The notes under the pieces: generated by a model | The model's database searches: none | The model's input: the letters and a program-made list of their open reading frames with translations, nothing else | What the model was told of the DNA's origin: nothing | In this document: positions 7,486-15,854 of the stretch, piece after piece | Numbering within the stretch: the stretch's first letter is position 1 | Layout: each line of letters opens with the position of its first letter | Translations under genes and position numbers: made by a program | Assembly: GCA_964496035.1 (NCBI GenBank) | Contig: CAZBXI010000013.1 | Span: forward strand, 1 to 32,790 | Source of the DNA: EX4484-217-1 sp964496035 | GTDB lineage: Archaea > Thermoproteota > Thermoprotei_A > EX4484-217-1 | DNA length: 32,790 bases | Direction of reading: 5' to 3'

Positions 7486-8280
7486 ATGAAAATATTGGTG
7501 GCTGGGAAAGGAGGTGTAGGTAAAACAACAATAGCTGCCCTACTTTCACACATTTTTTCTAACCACAACTACAAAGTTCTCGCTTTAGATACAGACTCCG
7601 TACCTAACCTAGCCCAAAGCCTAGGAATACCTATCGATAAGGCGTTTAAAATAACTCCACTAACTAAAAACGTAAAGCTTATTGAAGAGCGAACCGGGGC
7701 AAAACCTGGTGAAGGATGGGGGGTTCTCTTTTCATTAACGCCTAAAGTTGATGATATAGTTGAAAAGTATGGTGTGAAAGTTAAGGAGAATTTAAGCTTG
7801 GTTGTTATAGGAAGCATTGATGTTAGTAAGGAGGGGTGTTTATGCCCAGCGATAGCCTTAGCTAAAGCATTCTTAAGACACGTATTCTTGAAAAGAAAAG
7901 AAGTAATTATTGTAGATGCTGAAGCAGGAGCGGAAGTCTTTGGCAGGGGTTTAGCTGAAAAATTCGACCTTTTCCTATGCGTAACTGAACCTACAATAAA
8001 ATCTCTAATAATATCAAAGAAGTTAATAGAAATGGCTAAAGAACTCGGAATAAAAAAGACTATTTTAGTAATAAATAAAGCCGTAAATACCCTAGAAGCT
8101 GCAAAGAACTACTTAAAAATATTCCCTGAGAGAAACATACCATACCATATTGTCCGTTTCGACCCCGCTTTACAAGAAGTAGAAATGAAAGGTCTTGGTG
8201 TAACAGGTCTTTCTGAAAACAGTACTATAGTACACGATGTTTCCCTGTTATTCAGTAAAATATCTAAACATGCAAAATAA
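7486..8280 (+). CDS. cooC: CooC-type ATPase for Ni insertion into CO dehydrogenase
   Basis: 264 residues from the ATG at 7486, of the MinD/SIMIBI P-loop class. The deviant Walker A is GKGGVGKTT (7-15), followed by LALDTDSVPNLAQSLG, which matches the CooC/NifH-like switch region, and the CxC pair C118/C120 in EGCLCP, which in CooC proteins binds metal across the dimer interface. VDAEAGAEVFGRG is the Walker B/switch II part. It should mature the C-cluster of CooS, whose gene precedes it by 42 bases. A start at 7453 would add MWRQNLEANAV, unlike the family's habit of beginning directly at the first strand, so the later ATG is preferred. Confidence 0.93.
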   Translation: MKILVAGKGGVGKTTIAALLSHIFSNHNYKVLALDTDSVPNLAQSLGIPIDKAFKITPLTKNVKLIEERTGAKPGEGWGVLFSLTPKVDDIVEKYGVKVKENLSLVVIGSIDVSKEGCLCPAIALAKAFLRHVFLKRKEVIIVDAEAGAEVFGRGLAEKFDLFLCVTEPTIKSLIISKKLIEMAKELGIKKTILVINKAVNTLEAAKNYLKIFPERNIPYHIVRFDPALQEVEMKGLGVTGLSENSTIVHDVSLLFSKISKHAK

Positions 8281-8299
8281 GTTAAATTTGGTGTATAGA

Positions 8300-8488
8300 A
8301 TGTGTGAGTCTAAGGCTGTACTAATAGTTAATGGGCGCGAAGAGAAAATAATGGATGATGTAGCTTTACTCGAAATAAAGAACGGTAGAATAATACTTAA
8401 AGACATTGTTGGAAATACTTTGGAAGTAAGCTATGCTCTTTCAAAAATAGATTTTCTAAGTCATAAAATAATGTTCGTAGAGAAATAG
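8300..8488 (+). CDS. cooT: CooT-like small nickel-binding protein
   Basis: 62 residues: MCESKAVLIVNG at the start, a DVALLEIKNGRIILKDIVGN hairpin, and ALSKIDFLSHKIMFVEK at the end. This is the pattern of the CooT family (formerly annotated as small predicted RNA-binding proteins), whose Rhodospirillum member binds Ni through Cys2 and supports CODH maturation. The cysteine directly after the start is present. The ATG at 8300 has GGTG eight bases upstream. Earlier in-frame starts from 8237 overlap cooC and add residues outside the family. It lies between cooC and the hydrogenase genes. Nickel delivery is inferred from family and context. Confidence 0.82.
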   Translation: MCESKAVLIVNGREEKIMDDVALLEIKNGRIILKDIVGNTLEVSYALSKIDFLSHKIMFVEK

Positions 8489-8495
8489 GGAGTTC

Positions 8496-10469
8496 TTGAA
8501 GGGTGATAGTTTAGTGGAACTGTTGATTCCGGCAACGCTACTATTATTGGGAGGAACAGTTTCTAGCGTATTTAAAGGTAGGCTTGGAAACTACATTTCA
8601 TCATTTTTTTCCACTATTTCATCTTTAATAATATGTTATTTTTCTCTAAATGTTTTATTTTTCAATAAAGTTTTTGAAGAACGCTTAATCCTTGCTCCTG
8701 GTTATGTAAAGTTAATTTCGCCAATAAGTTTACCTATAAATTTAAGTTTATTGTATGTTAAAATGGATTCCCTCTCAGCATTCTTCTGCCTTATACTAGG
8801 TGTTGTAGGTTTTGCCTCATCTATTTATGGATTTAGTTACGTTAACAGGTATTTTAAAAAGGAACATTTAGGCTTCTACGGTTTAAACTACGGTTTTTTC
8901 CTATGCTTCATGTATTTAGTACTCATTATTTATGACGTTTTCTGGTTTATTATTTTCTGGGAGCTTATGACCGTTACATCGCAGTTTCTTGTATCATATG
9001 AAAAAGAAAAAATTGCTGCTAGGAAGGCTGCTTACAAGTATTTTTGCATGGTAAAAGCAGGGTCTGAAGCAATAATAGTTTCTGCCCTGATAATTATAAT
9101 TATTCTTTCGGGTATGCAAACATCTTTCGATATTGTGAAAACATGTACTGAAAAACTTTTAGCTGAAAACCCTATTTTAGCTAATGCTCTACTAACCATG
9201 CTCTTTATTGGTTTTAGCGTTAAAGCGAGTCTTGTACCCTTTCACACATGGCTTCCAGACGCGCATCCTGAAGCCCCAAGTAATGTTTCAGCGCTACTTA
9301 GCGGTGTTATGATAAAAACTGCTGTTTACATGTTCTTTAGGCTCTTCTACTTTTTCTTCAAACCAACAATATATTGGGGATATATGGTTGCAACCATAGG
9401 GACAATAACTCTATTTGTAGGTACAATGTACGCTATTCTGCAAACAGATTCTAAGAGGCTTCTAGCATTTCATAGCGTAGGGCAAATGGGGTATATAGTT
9501 CTCGCACTAGGAGCGTCGATGGTTCTTTACTCTATGAAAGGAGAGGTCTATGCAATTTTGGCTTCAGCAGCTTTTGCAGCATCACTATACCATGCTCTAA
9601 ACCATGCTATGTTTAAGTCTCTTCTCTTCTTAACTGCTGGCTCCGTTATTTACAGAACTGGTTTAAGAAATCTCAACGTTTTAGGGGGCTTAGCGAGACT
9701 TATGCCAGTAACAGCTATTTCAGCTCTAATTGCTTCTCTCTCAATATCCGGTATTCCACCGTTCAACGGTTTCGTAAGTAAATGGTTAATATATTCTTCA
9801 ACAATACCTTCATTTACCATCCTAACAATATATGGTGTCATAGCTTTATTTATAAGTGCTGTAACAGCTGCTTCATTTGTAAAGTACTTTACTACGTTAT
9901 TTACAAAGCCCCCAGCCCTAGAGCTTAAAGACGTAAAGGAAGTCCCTATAGTAATGTTGTTTTCTCAGATATTCCTAGGAGTAATATGCGTTACCTTAGG
10001 CATATATCCTGTTTTACCATTAACGGTAATATCTCCTGTATCTAAACTACTATTTCCACTAGGGGATGTTCTATCTTATGTTAAAGTATTACCAGGTATT
10101 GCTCTATTAAAAGTAGGGTTCGTTTCGATAAATTCCCCATTAATAATTGCTGTTTCTTTAACGCTAATCTCCTCAATAATTGCTGCTCTTCTGCCTCATA
10201 GAATCAAGGAGTTTAGCGTGTGGAGCTGCGGTGTTTCATTTAGGAAATATTTAATGAACATGCCTGCTGACTCCTATTTTAAACCATTTGAAGAAAGTTT
10301 TAAAGAACTGTATCTTACCGGAAAATTTTTACATAAAGTATTTGTTGAAGACTTCATTAAAAGGTATTTACTATCGGCGAAAGTTCTTGCTAGGGGCACG
10401 GAGAATTTTGTAGTAATGCTTACAGTATTTGCCTTAATTGCATTTTTAATACTATTATTTTTGGTGTAA
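8496..10469 (+). CDS. Energy-converting hydrogenase membrane subunit, NuoL/HyfB/CooM-like antiporter homologue
   Basis: 657 residues, TTG start seven bases after cooT, with about 15 membrane helices. Proton-channel motifs of the Nuo/Mrp antiporter family are all there: the TM5 glutamate in FWELMTVTSQFL, the TM7 lysine in SVKASLVPFHTWLPDAHPEAPSN, the mid-protein histidine/lysine pair in YHALNHAMFKSLLFLTAG, and a late lysine in NGFVSKWL. A long C-terminal extension (about 540-657) ends in one more helix. It should translocate H+ or Na+ when the hydrogenase reduces protons. The first half is closely similar to the half-length protein at 14284-15171. The substrate ion is not readable from sequence. 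Confidence 0.93.
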   Translation: MKGDSLVELLIPATLLLLGGTVSSVFKGRLGNYISSFFSTISSLIICYFSLNVLFFNKVFEERLILAPGYVKLISPISLPINLSLLYVKMDSLSAFFCLILGVVGFASSIYGFSYVNRYFKKEHLGFYGLNYGFFLCFMYLVLIIYDVFWFIIFWELMTVTSQFLVSYEKEKIAARKAAYKYFCMVKAGSEAIIVSALIIIIILSGMQTSFDIVKTCTEKLLAENPILANALLTMLFIGFSVKASLVPFHTWLPDAHPEAPSNVSALLSGVMIKTAVYMFFRLFYFFFKPTIYWGYMVATIGTITLFVGTMYAILQTDSKRLLAFHSVGQMGYIVLALGASMVLYSMKGEVYAILASAAFAASLYHALNHAMFKSLLFLTAGSVIYRTGLRNLNVLGGLARLMPVTAISALIASLSISGIPPFNGFVSKWLIYSSTIPSFTILTIYGVIALFISAVTAASFVKYFTTLFTKPPALELKDVKEVPIVMLFSQIFLGVICVTLGIYPVLPLTVISPVSKLLFPLGDVLSYVKVLPGIALLKVGFVSINSPLIIAVSLTLISSIIAALLPHRIKEFSVWSCGVSFRKYLMNMPADSYFKPFEESFKELYLTGKFLHKVFVEDFIKRYLLSAKVLARGTENFVVMLTVFALIAFLILLFLV

Positions 10470-10475
10470 GATAAT

Positions 10476-11369
10476 ATGGTTACTCAACTACTGGTCCTAA
10501 CTAACATTGTAGGATTACTCTTAATAGCCCCCATCATAGATGGTATTGAAAGGAAAATTAAGGCTCGGCTTCAATGTAGGAGGGGTCCTCCAATACTTCA
10601 AACATGGTATGACCTGCTTAAGCTTTTTAGAAGGCCTAGTATAGTTACAGAAGAATATTCTTTGCCATACATTATTTCGCCATATATAGTATTCGCTAAC
10701 ATAATATTCGCTTTAGCATTAATACCTTCAATTACCAGGGTTTCACTAAGTTTCTACGGAGACATTATGGTTTTAACTTATCTTATAGCGTCTTCATCAA
10801 TATTCATAGCTATTGGAAGCATTTCCTCGGGAAGTGTATTTGCAACAATAGGTGCTAATAGGGAAATAAGCATAGCGACTTTATCTAAGCTACTAATAGC
10901 ATTAGTACTAGCATCGTTCGTAATATTAAAGGGTTCTCTAATGTTAGAAAAGTTATTTCCGATAATACCTCCATACACTATTTCAGCTATCTTGGCTATA
11001 GTACTGTTTGCAATACTAGCCTATATTGAGTCATATAAACTTCCCTTCGACATACCTGAAGCTGAACCGGAAATAATTGATGGAATACTTGTGGAATATA
11101 GCGGGAAAAGCTTAGGTGTTTTAAAGTATTCAATGTATCTTAAAAGAGTATTGTTATTTACAATATTGATAGATTTGGTACTTCCTAGAAACTTACCGCC
11201 AATAATTTCATCATTAGCCTATATTGCCTCTCTTATATTTGTATCAATACTTTACGTCACCATAGAAACTTATTTTGGAAGATTGAGAATAGATCAAGCA
11301 CTAAAGTTCATGAAAACCCTAATTCCAATACTATTGGTGGTGATCGTTATTGCCTACTTCCATATATGA
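10476..11369 (+). CDS. Hydrogenase membrane subunit, NuoH/HycD/EchB-like
   Basis: 297 residues with about eight membrane helices. The first cytoplasmic loop has the family signature RKIKARLQCRRGPPILQTWYDLLKLF in near-standard form, and the loop after helix 5 has ESYKLPFDIPEAEPEIIDG, with the conserved acidic residues that form the quinone-like cavity in complex I and the equivalent site in energy-converting hydrogenases. It anchors the hydrogenase head and couples electron flow to ion pumping. Its 3' end overlaps the next gene by 20 bases, and GGTGGTGAT within that end is the next gene's Shine-Dalgarno site. Confidence 0.93.
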   Translation: MVTQLLVLTNIVGLLLIAPIIDGIERKIKARLQCRRGPPILQTWYDLLKLFRRPSIVTEEYSLPYIISPYIVFANIIFALALIPSITRVSLSFYGDIMVLTYLIASSSIFIAIGSISSGSVFATIGANREISIATLSKLLIALVLASFVILKGSLMLEKLFPIIPPYTISAILAIVLFAILAYIESYKLPFDIPEAEPEIIDGILVEYSGKSLGVLKYSMYLKRVLLFTILIDLVLPRNLPPIISSLAYIASLIFVSILYVTIETYFGRLRIDQALKFMKTLIPILLVVIVIAYFHI

Positions 11370-13005
11370 AGTACTAGAGCTAATGAGGAAATATGGTAGA
11401 ATAGAGAAAATTCATAAAGACACATATATCGTAGAAGTCAAAGCAGACAAAGTAAAAGATGTATGCAGTATTCTTCATTGGAAACTTGGCGGACATTTTT
11501 CCGTAACCGTGGGATCCGATGAAAGACTAATTAATGGATACTTTGCCATATACCATGTTTTCCTACTTGATGAACAGAAAATTTCCATAATAGTACATAC
11601 GAAGGCGAACCCTGCAATACCTAAAATACCCTCCATAACCCCTATAATACCTGGAGCTAATTGGCATGAAAGAGAAGCACATGATTTCTTTGGTATTGTT
11701 TTTGAAAATCATCCTAACCTAGAAAGGCTCATATTACCATATGATTGGCCTGAGAAAGTATATCCTCTAAGAAAAGACGTTAGTATAGAGGAGTTAAGGT
11801 TTAAAATACTTAAGCCTGAGACCGTAGAGGCGAAGGTGAAGCCTGAAGAAGAATATATTGTTCCCATTGGGCCTTACCATCCTGCATTACATGAACCAGA
11901 ATATTTTGAATTATACGTTGAAGGTGAAAGAATAGTTGACGCTAAATATAAAGGATTCCATGTTCACAGAGGTATAGAGAAGATTGCTGAAGAAAGACTC
12001 ACTATAAACCAAATACCCTTCATTGCTGAGAGAATATGTGGTATTTGCGGATACACTCATAATGTGGCTTACTGCCAAGCAGTAGAGTACGCTGCAAATA
12101 TAGATGTTCCTTTAAGAGCAAAGTACATTAGAAGTATTCTATTAGAAATCGAAAGAATACATAGCCATCTACTATGGTTTGGTGTGCTCTTCCATCTTTT
12201 AGGTTTCGACACAGGTTTCATGATGACATGGCTTGTTAGAGAGAAGATAATGGACCTAGCGGAAATACTTACAGGAAATAGGAAAAACTATGGAATGAAC
12301 TTAGTAGGTGGTGTTAGGAGGGATATAAATGAGGGAAAGATAAAGCTATCCTTAGAAACCCTAGACTATGTTGAGTATAAGTTAGGGAATATTCTGAATA
12401 AAATGCTGAAACTTAAGGAAATAATGTCTAGAACTAAGGAAATAGGTTTACTAAGTCGTGAAGAAGCTAGAAAGTTATCTGTTGTAGGACCTGTAGCTAG
12501 AGCTTCAGGTATAAGTACTGATGTTAGGAAGTATCACCCATACGCTGCCTATGGTGAGTTAGAATTTAAAGTGCCTGTGTACGATGCTGGTGATGTATAT
12601 TCTAGAGTGTTGGTAAGGTATGATGAAATTTTTGAATCAATAAGCATGTTAAAGCAGTTGCTAAAAAATATTCCCAAAGGAGACTTAATGGCAGAAAATG
12701 TTGAAGTTCCAGAGTACAGGAAGGGCTTAGGGCTTACGGAAGCTCCTAGAGGTGAGAACGTACACTTAGTAATAACCGGTAGAGAAAATAAGGTTTATAG
12801 ATGGCGTCCTCGAGCACCATCCTACAATAATGTTCCTTCAACTTTGGTCATGCTTAAAGGAGAAAACTTGGCCGATGCCCCAGCTATAATAGCTAGCATA
12901 GACCCTTGCTTTTCATGCACAGACCACGTAGTTGTAGTAGATGTTAAGAGAGGTACAAGGCGTACTTTAAGGTTAAAAGAAATTAGCCGTGGGAGGGCAA
13001 GATGA
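11350..13005 (+). CDS. [NiFe] hydrogenase large subunit fused to NuoC-like domain, HycE-like
   Basis: 551 residues. Residues 1-150 are the NuoC/30-kDa domain (GANWHEREAHDFFGIVFENH and LPYDWPEKVYPLRKD). Residues 170-551 are the NuoD/large-subunit domain. Both nickel-binding pairs are intact: C230 and C233 in RICGICGYTH, and C520 and C523 in IDPCFSCTDH. So this is a catalytic [NiFe] site and not a complex I subunit, which would lack these cysteines. The fused C+D layout is shared with formate-hydrogenlyase HycE. No long C-terminal peptide follows DPCxxCTDH beyond about 28 residues, so whether it is proteolytically processed cannot be judged. The TTG start at 11350 is supported by the upstream GGTGGTGAT; an ATG at 11383 is the alternative. 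Confidence 0.95.
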   Translation: MPTSIYEVLELMRKYGRIEKIHKDTYIVEVKADKVKDVCSILHWKLGGHFSVTVGSDERLINGYFAIYHVFLLDEQKISIIVHTKANPAIPKIPSITPIIPGANWHEREAHDFFGIVFENHPNLERLILPYDWPEKVYPLRKDVSIEELRFKILKPETVEAKVKPEEEYIVPIGPYHPALHEPEYFELYVEGERIVDAKYKGFHVHRGIEKIAEERLTINQIPFIAERICGICGYTHNVAYCQAVEYAANIDVPLRAKYIRSILLEIERIHSHLLWFGVLFHLLGFDTGFMMTWLVREKIMDLAEILTGNRKNYGMNLVGGVRRDINEGKIKLSLETLDYVEYKLGNILNKMLKLKEIMSRTKEIGLLSREEARKLSVVGPVARASGISTDVRKYHPYAAYGELEFKVPVYDAGDVYSRVLVRYDEIFESISMLKQLLKNIPKGDLMAENVEVPEYRKGLGLTEAPRGENVHLVITGRENKVYRWRPRAPSYNNVPSTLVMLKGENLADAPAIIASIDPCFSCTDHVVVVDVKRGTRRTLRLKEISRGRAR

Positions 13006-13511
13006 AGGCTTCGAGAATTGAAATATTCAAGGAAGCCCTAAAAACAGGGGTCGTAACTAAGAAGTATCCCTTTGAACCTATAGAAGTTCCTGAAGGATTT
13101 AGAGGTAAACCAAGCATAGATACTGAGAAATGTATTGGATGTGGAGCATGTGTAAGCGTATGTCCACCTAATGCGTTAAGCATTGAAGTAGATGCTAAGA
13201 GAGGGGTGAAGAGAATAATGTTGTTTCTTGGTAGATGTATTTTCTGCGGAAGATGCCAGGAGGTTTGCCCTACGGAGGCAATAAAGCTTTCCAGGGAATT
13301 TGAATTATCTTCCCTTAACTCTAAAGACTTGTATCAGGTGGTGGAGTTAAAAATGGCTAAGTGTAAAATATGTGGTAGATATTATGCCACTGTAAGGCAG
13401 ATATTGTTTACAGCTAGAAATGTACCTAAGGATCAAAGACCATTACTTCTACTTTGTGATGAATGTAGGAGTAAGGTTTCAGCAAAGTATATCTCGTATG
13501 CGAGGTGGTAG
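13002..13511 (+). CDS. Hydrogenase ferredoxin subunit, NuoI/HycF/CooX-like
   Basis: 169 residues, ATGA overlap with the large-subunit stop. Two [4Fe-4S] motifs: C44/47/50/54 (EKCIGCGACVSVCP) and C79/82/85/89 (GRCIFCGRCQEVCP). It bridges CooF and the small subunit in electron transfer. Beyond the ferredoxin core there is a C-terminal extension with two more pairs, C121-x2-C124 (KCKICGRYY) and C152-x2-C155 (LCDECRSK), that looks like a zinc ribbon or an extra cluster site. HycF/HyfH-type subunits often carry such extensions, absent from NuoI. The next gene's Shine-Dalgarno site (GAGGTGG) is in its last codons. Confidence 0.92.
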   Translation: MKASRIEIFKEALKTGVVTKKYPFEPIEVPEGFRGKPSIDTEKCIGCGACVSVCPPNALSIEVDAKRGVKRIMLFLGRCIFCGRCQEVCPTEAIKLSREFELSSLNSKDLYQVVELKMAKCKICGRYYATVRQILFTARNVPKDQRPLLLLCDECRSKVSAKYISYARW

Positions 13512-13513
13512 GT

Positions 13514-14074
13514 TTGAGTCTTAAATTGTTTAGAAGAAGCCTGTGGGTTTACCATTTGAATAGTGGTGGCTGTAATGGGTGCGATATTGAGGTTCTTAAC
13601 ATATTTACGCCATACCATGATGTTGAAAGGCTGGGCATTAAGCTAGTTGCATCACCTAGACATGCTGATGTTATCGTGTTTACTGGGCCTATAACTAGAG
13701 AAACGTTACCTAAAGCTATAAGAGCATTTTTTGCAGTACCCGAGCCCAAAGCTGTAGTAGCTGTTGGCTCCTGTGCTTGCGGGGGTGGAATATGGTATGA
13801 TTCATACGCAGTTATAGGTGGGATAGAAGCTTTCTACAGAATCCTAGAGAAATATTATAAAGTAAGACTGCCTCCAACAGTATATGTTCCTGGATGCCCA
13901 CCTAAACCTGAAGCAATAATATATGGGGTAGCGGTCTTAAGGGGTGTTTTAAAGCAAAAACAGAGGAAAACATATTTCTTAGAGAAAGAAGTGCCAACTC
14001 TTACAAGAGACTTTATTGTTAATTTGGAAAAATACATGAAACAAGGAGGGGAAATCAGCATTGGGAAAAGATAG
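13514..14074 (+). CDS. [NiFe] hydrogenase small subunit, NuoB/HycG/CooL-like
   Basis: 186 residues. The proximal [4Fe-4S] ligands are present: C20 and C23 in NSGGCNGCD, C87 in VGSCACGGG and C128 in VPGCPPKPE. Like NuoB-type subunits it lacks the long signal peptide and extra clusters of uptake hydrogenases, so it faces the cytoplasm with the large subunit. I prefer the TTG at 13514 because GAGGTGG lies about six bases upstream; a GTG at 13505 would overlap the preceding stop and add only three residues. The tail after 150 (KQKQRKTYFLEKE) is basic and charged. The last codons (GGAGGGG) provide a ribosome site for a small ORF that overlaps by 14 bases. Confidence 0.93.
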   Translation: MSLKLFRRSLWVYHLNSGGCNGCDIEVLNIFTPYHDVERLGIKLVASPRHADVIVFTGPITRETLPKAIRAFFAVPEPKAVVAVGSCACGGGIWYDSYAVIGGIEAFYRILEKYYKVRLPPTVYVPGCPPKPEAIIYGVAVLRGVLKQKQRKTYFLEKEVPTLTRDFIVNLEKYMKQGGEISIGKR

Positions 14075-14189
14075 TATAGACAATAGGGTAAAAGTATTGA
14101 TAAAAGCTTATAGGCATTTCCTAGCACCAATAGTCGTAATTAAAGCGGATAAGAAGTCTAAGAAGAAGAAAAAGGTGGCGCATACTTGA
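14061..14189 (+). CDS. Small basic protein, 42 residues, overlapping the small-subunit gene
   Basis: TTG at 14061 opens a frame of 42 codons ending TGA at 14187-14189. GGAGGGG (14045-14051) is placed as a Shine-Dalgarno site nine bases upstream, and the 14-base overlap with the small-subunit gene is the coupling pattern used throughout this operon. The product starts MGKDSIDNRVKVLIKAYRHF, continues with a short hydrophobic LAPIVVI patch, and ends in a lysine run (KKSKKKKK). No family is recognised. It may be a small accessory subunit sitting against the membrane surface, an assembly factor, or a chance ORF. Its position at the exact end of the hydrogenase genes is the main support. Confidence 0.5.
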   Translation: MGKDSIDNRVKVLIKAYRHFLAPIVVIKADKKSKKKKKVAHT

Positions 14190-14217
14190 TGTTAATATTA
14201 ATTAAGTCACAATACAT

Positions 14218-14230
14218 AAAAAATATTAAA
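14218..14230 (+). promoter_or_regulatory. Possible internal promoter before the Mrp module
   Basis: The 94-base gap between the small basic ORF and the half-antiporter gene is the only sizeable gap from 4875 to 19428. It contains AAAAAATATTAAA, TATA-like, which would put transcription start near 14255 and leave about 30 bases with GAGGT before the ATG at 14284. A second promoter would let the Mrp module be expressed apart from the hydrogenase. AT-rich background limits certainty. Confidence 0.3.
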
Positions 14231-14283
14231 GAAGTACTTTTAATTGCAAGACAGAATATTCATGGTTATTGAGGTATTAGCAG

Positions 14284-15171
14284 ATGCTATCGCAGCAGCT
14301 TATCATTGCTCCTATAGCGCTCTTAATTACAGCATTCATCTCATCCATTGTCCTTAAAGGTAGGAAGTGTAACATTGTTGTTTCTCTTCTCTCAGCTATA
14401 GCGTCTTTTCTAATGGTATGGATAGGTTTAGACGTCCTCCTAACTAATAAGCCTCTATCGTACATTATTATCCTATATAGAGTTGAAGGGTTAACGCTAG
14501 GATTGAATAGGCTGATTTTTGTTGTTGACCATTTATCAGCATTGTTTAGTATAGCTCTTGGAATACTTGGATTCACTGTTTCAATATACACTGTAAAGTA
14601 TATGGACCTTTATATAGGTCGTGAAAGCTTAAGGTTTTTCGGAATAAATTATTCTAGTTTCTTACTTATGATGTACCTTGTCATTACAGCGTATGATATT
14701 GTGTGGTTTATCATGTTTTGGGAGCTTATGACAGTAACCTCCCAGTTTCTAGTTTCATTTGAAAAGGAGAGAACTGCAGCCAGGGTTGCAGGTTACAAGT
14801 ACTTCTTCATGGCTAAGGTTGGTTCAGAACTTATAATAGTGTTTATCCTCATAGTGATCATCTATCTTACACGGTTCGACACAAGCTTTTATGCAATAAG
14901 ATTTACATTATCATTGCTTGCACGAGCATATCCTGGCATTACAGCGCTTCTTTTCGTAATTTTATTTATTGGATTAGGGGTTAAGGCTACAATATATCCT
15001 CTACACTCATGGCTTCCAGACGCCCATTCTGAAGCTCCAAGTAATATTTCTGCTCTGCTTAGCGGCATAATGGTTAAAATGGCGGTGTACATGATGGCAC
15101 GTAGTTTCTACTGGTTCGCTCCCTCATTAGTTCACGTAGCATTTACCAAACCCGTATTAGGGGTGATATGA
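14284..15171 (+). CDS. Half-length NuoL/MrpA-like antiporter subunit
   Basis: 295 residues, about nine membrane helices. It matches only the first half of a NuoL/MrpA antiporter and is clearly paralogous to residues 1-290 of the 8496-10469 product: FWELMTVTSQFLVSFEKER with the TM5 glutamate, and GVKATIYPLHSWLPDAHSEAPSN with the TM7 lysine, are nearly the same in both. The second half, with the histidine/lysine pair and the late lysine, is missing. The protein ends FTKPVLGVI, and the GGGGTGAT coding this end is the ribosome site for mrpF, three bases on. So the truncation is neatly built into the operon, which argues for a retained subunit rather than fresh decay. It occupies the place of MrpA. 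GAGGT lies eight bases before the ATG. Confidence 0.85.
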   Translation: MLSQQLIIAPIALLITAFISSIVLKGRKCNIVVSLLSAIASFLMVWIGLDVLLTNKPLSYIIILYRVEGLTLGLNRLIFVVDHLSALFSIALGILGFTVSIYTVKYMDLYIGRESLRFFGINYSSFLLMMYLVITAYDIVWFIMFWELMTVTSQFLVSFEKERTAARVAGYKYFFMAKVGSELIIVFILIVIIYLTRFDTSFYAIRFTLSLLARAYPGITALLFVILFIGLGVKATIYPLHSWLPDAHSEAPSNISALLSGIMVKMAVYMMARSFYWFAPSLVHVAFTKPVLGVI

Positions 15172-15174
15172 AAA

Positions 15175-15459
15175 GTGGACACAACCTATGTGCTTGACAT
15201 TTACTTGCCAATAATATTCGCTATATTTTTAATAGCTTTCACACTTTATATTATTAGGATTGTTAAGGGCCCCTCAGTAGTAGATATGGCTCTAGCCGTT
15301 GACTGCCTAGCCTTTGACTTAGCTGTTTTCATAGGATTACTTACACTTTACTTTAGAACACCATTCCTGATTATTGGAGCTATTGCTTTAGCCCTATGGG
15401 CTTACATCCTAGACATATACATTGCAAAATATTTTGTCAGAAAGGAGGTTGGTGAATAA
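15175..15459 (+). CDS. mrpF: Mrp-type antiporter subunit MrpF
   Basis: 94 residues, three membrane helices. The MrpF/PhaF pattern is plain: RIVKGPSVVDMALAVDCLAFDLAV after the first helix, then FLIIGAIALALWAYILDIYIAKYF. It is a membrane-embedded part of the Mrp Na+/H+ antiporter or, in hydrogenases such as Mbh, of the sodium-translocating module. GTG start after GGGGTGAT; its stop overlaps the mrpG start (TAATG). Confidence 0.92.
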   Translation: MDTTYVLDIYLPIIFAIFLIAFTLYIIRIVKGPSVVDMALAVDCLAFDLAVFIGLLTLYFRTPFLIIGAIALALWAYILDIYIAKYFVRKEVGE

Positions 15460-15854
15460 TGTTCGAAATAGTTGAGTGGATAGTATTCATTATAGGGCTC
15501 ATCTTAGTCACTATAGGCGCTATATGCGACTTAGCTGGAGCACTAGGCTTAGTTAGATTTCCTAACTTCTTTGTTAGACTTCACGCAGCAACTGTTGGAA
15601 CAATAGGAGGAGCTGTTATACCTCTATTCGGAGTAGCATTAATCGCAGCTGTATCTTCACAAATAGGGCCGTTTAGGTGGGCTGTAGCAGGGGGAGCTAT
15701 GATAACCGCTGTTCTAATAATGATTATTGCACCTGCTGGTTCCCATGCGCTAGCTTATGCTGCACATAAGGCAAAAATAGTTCCTGTAGAACCTAAGGTA
15801 TGCGACCTACTTGAAGAACATGAAAAGAAGAAAATGGAGGCTAAGAAGAAATGA
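15459..15854 (+). CDS. mrpG: Mrp-type antiporter subunit MrpG
   Basis: 131 residues, three membrane helices. It has the MrpG/PhaG core: GAICDLAGALGLVRFPNFFVRLHAATVGTIGG in near-family form, with the conserved RFP and RLHAAT elements, then two more helices and a charged tail (LLEEHEKKKMEAKKK). It starts in overlap with the mrpF stop and ends in a four-base overlap with the next gene. Confidence 0.92.
   Translation: MFEIVEWIVFIIGLILVTIGAICDLAGALGLVRFPNFFVRLHAATVGTIGGAVIPLFGVALIAAVSSQIGPFRWAVAGGAMITAVLIMIIAPAGSHALAYAAHKAKIVPVEPKVCDLLEEHEKKKMEAKKK

Noticed and set aside
9650..9841. Minus-strand open frame inside the NuoL-like gene, one of many such frames on the strand opposite real genes
   Set aside because: The plus-strand frame encodes a recognised family with conserved motifs; the opposite frame has none.
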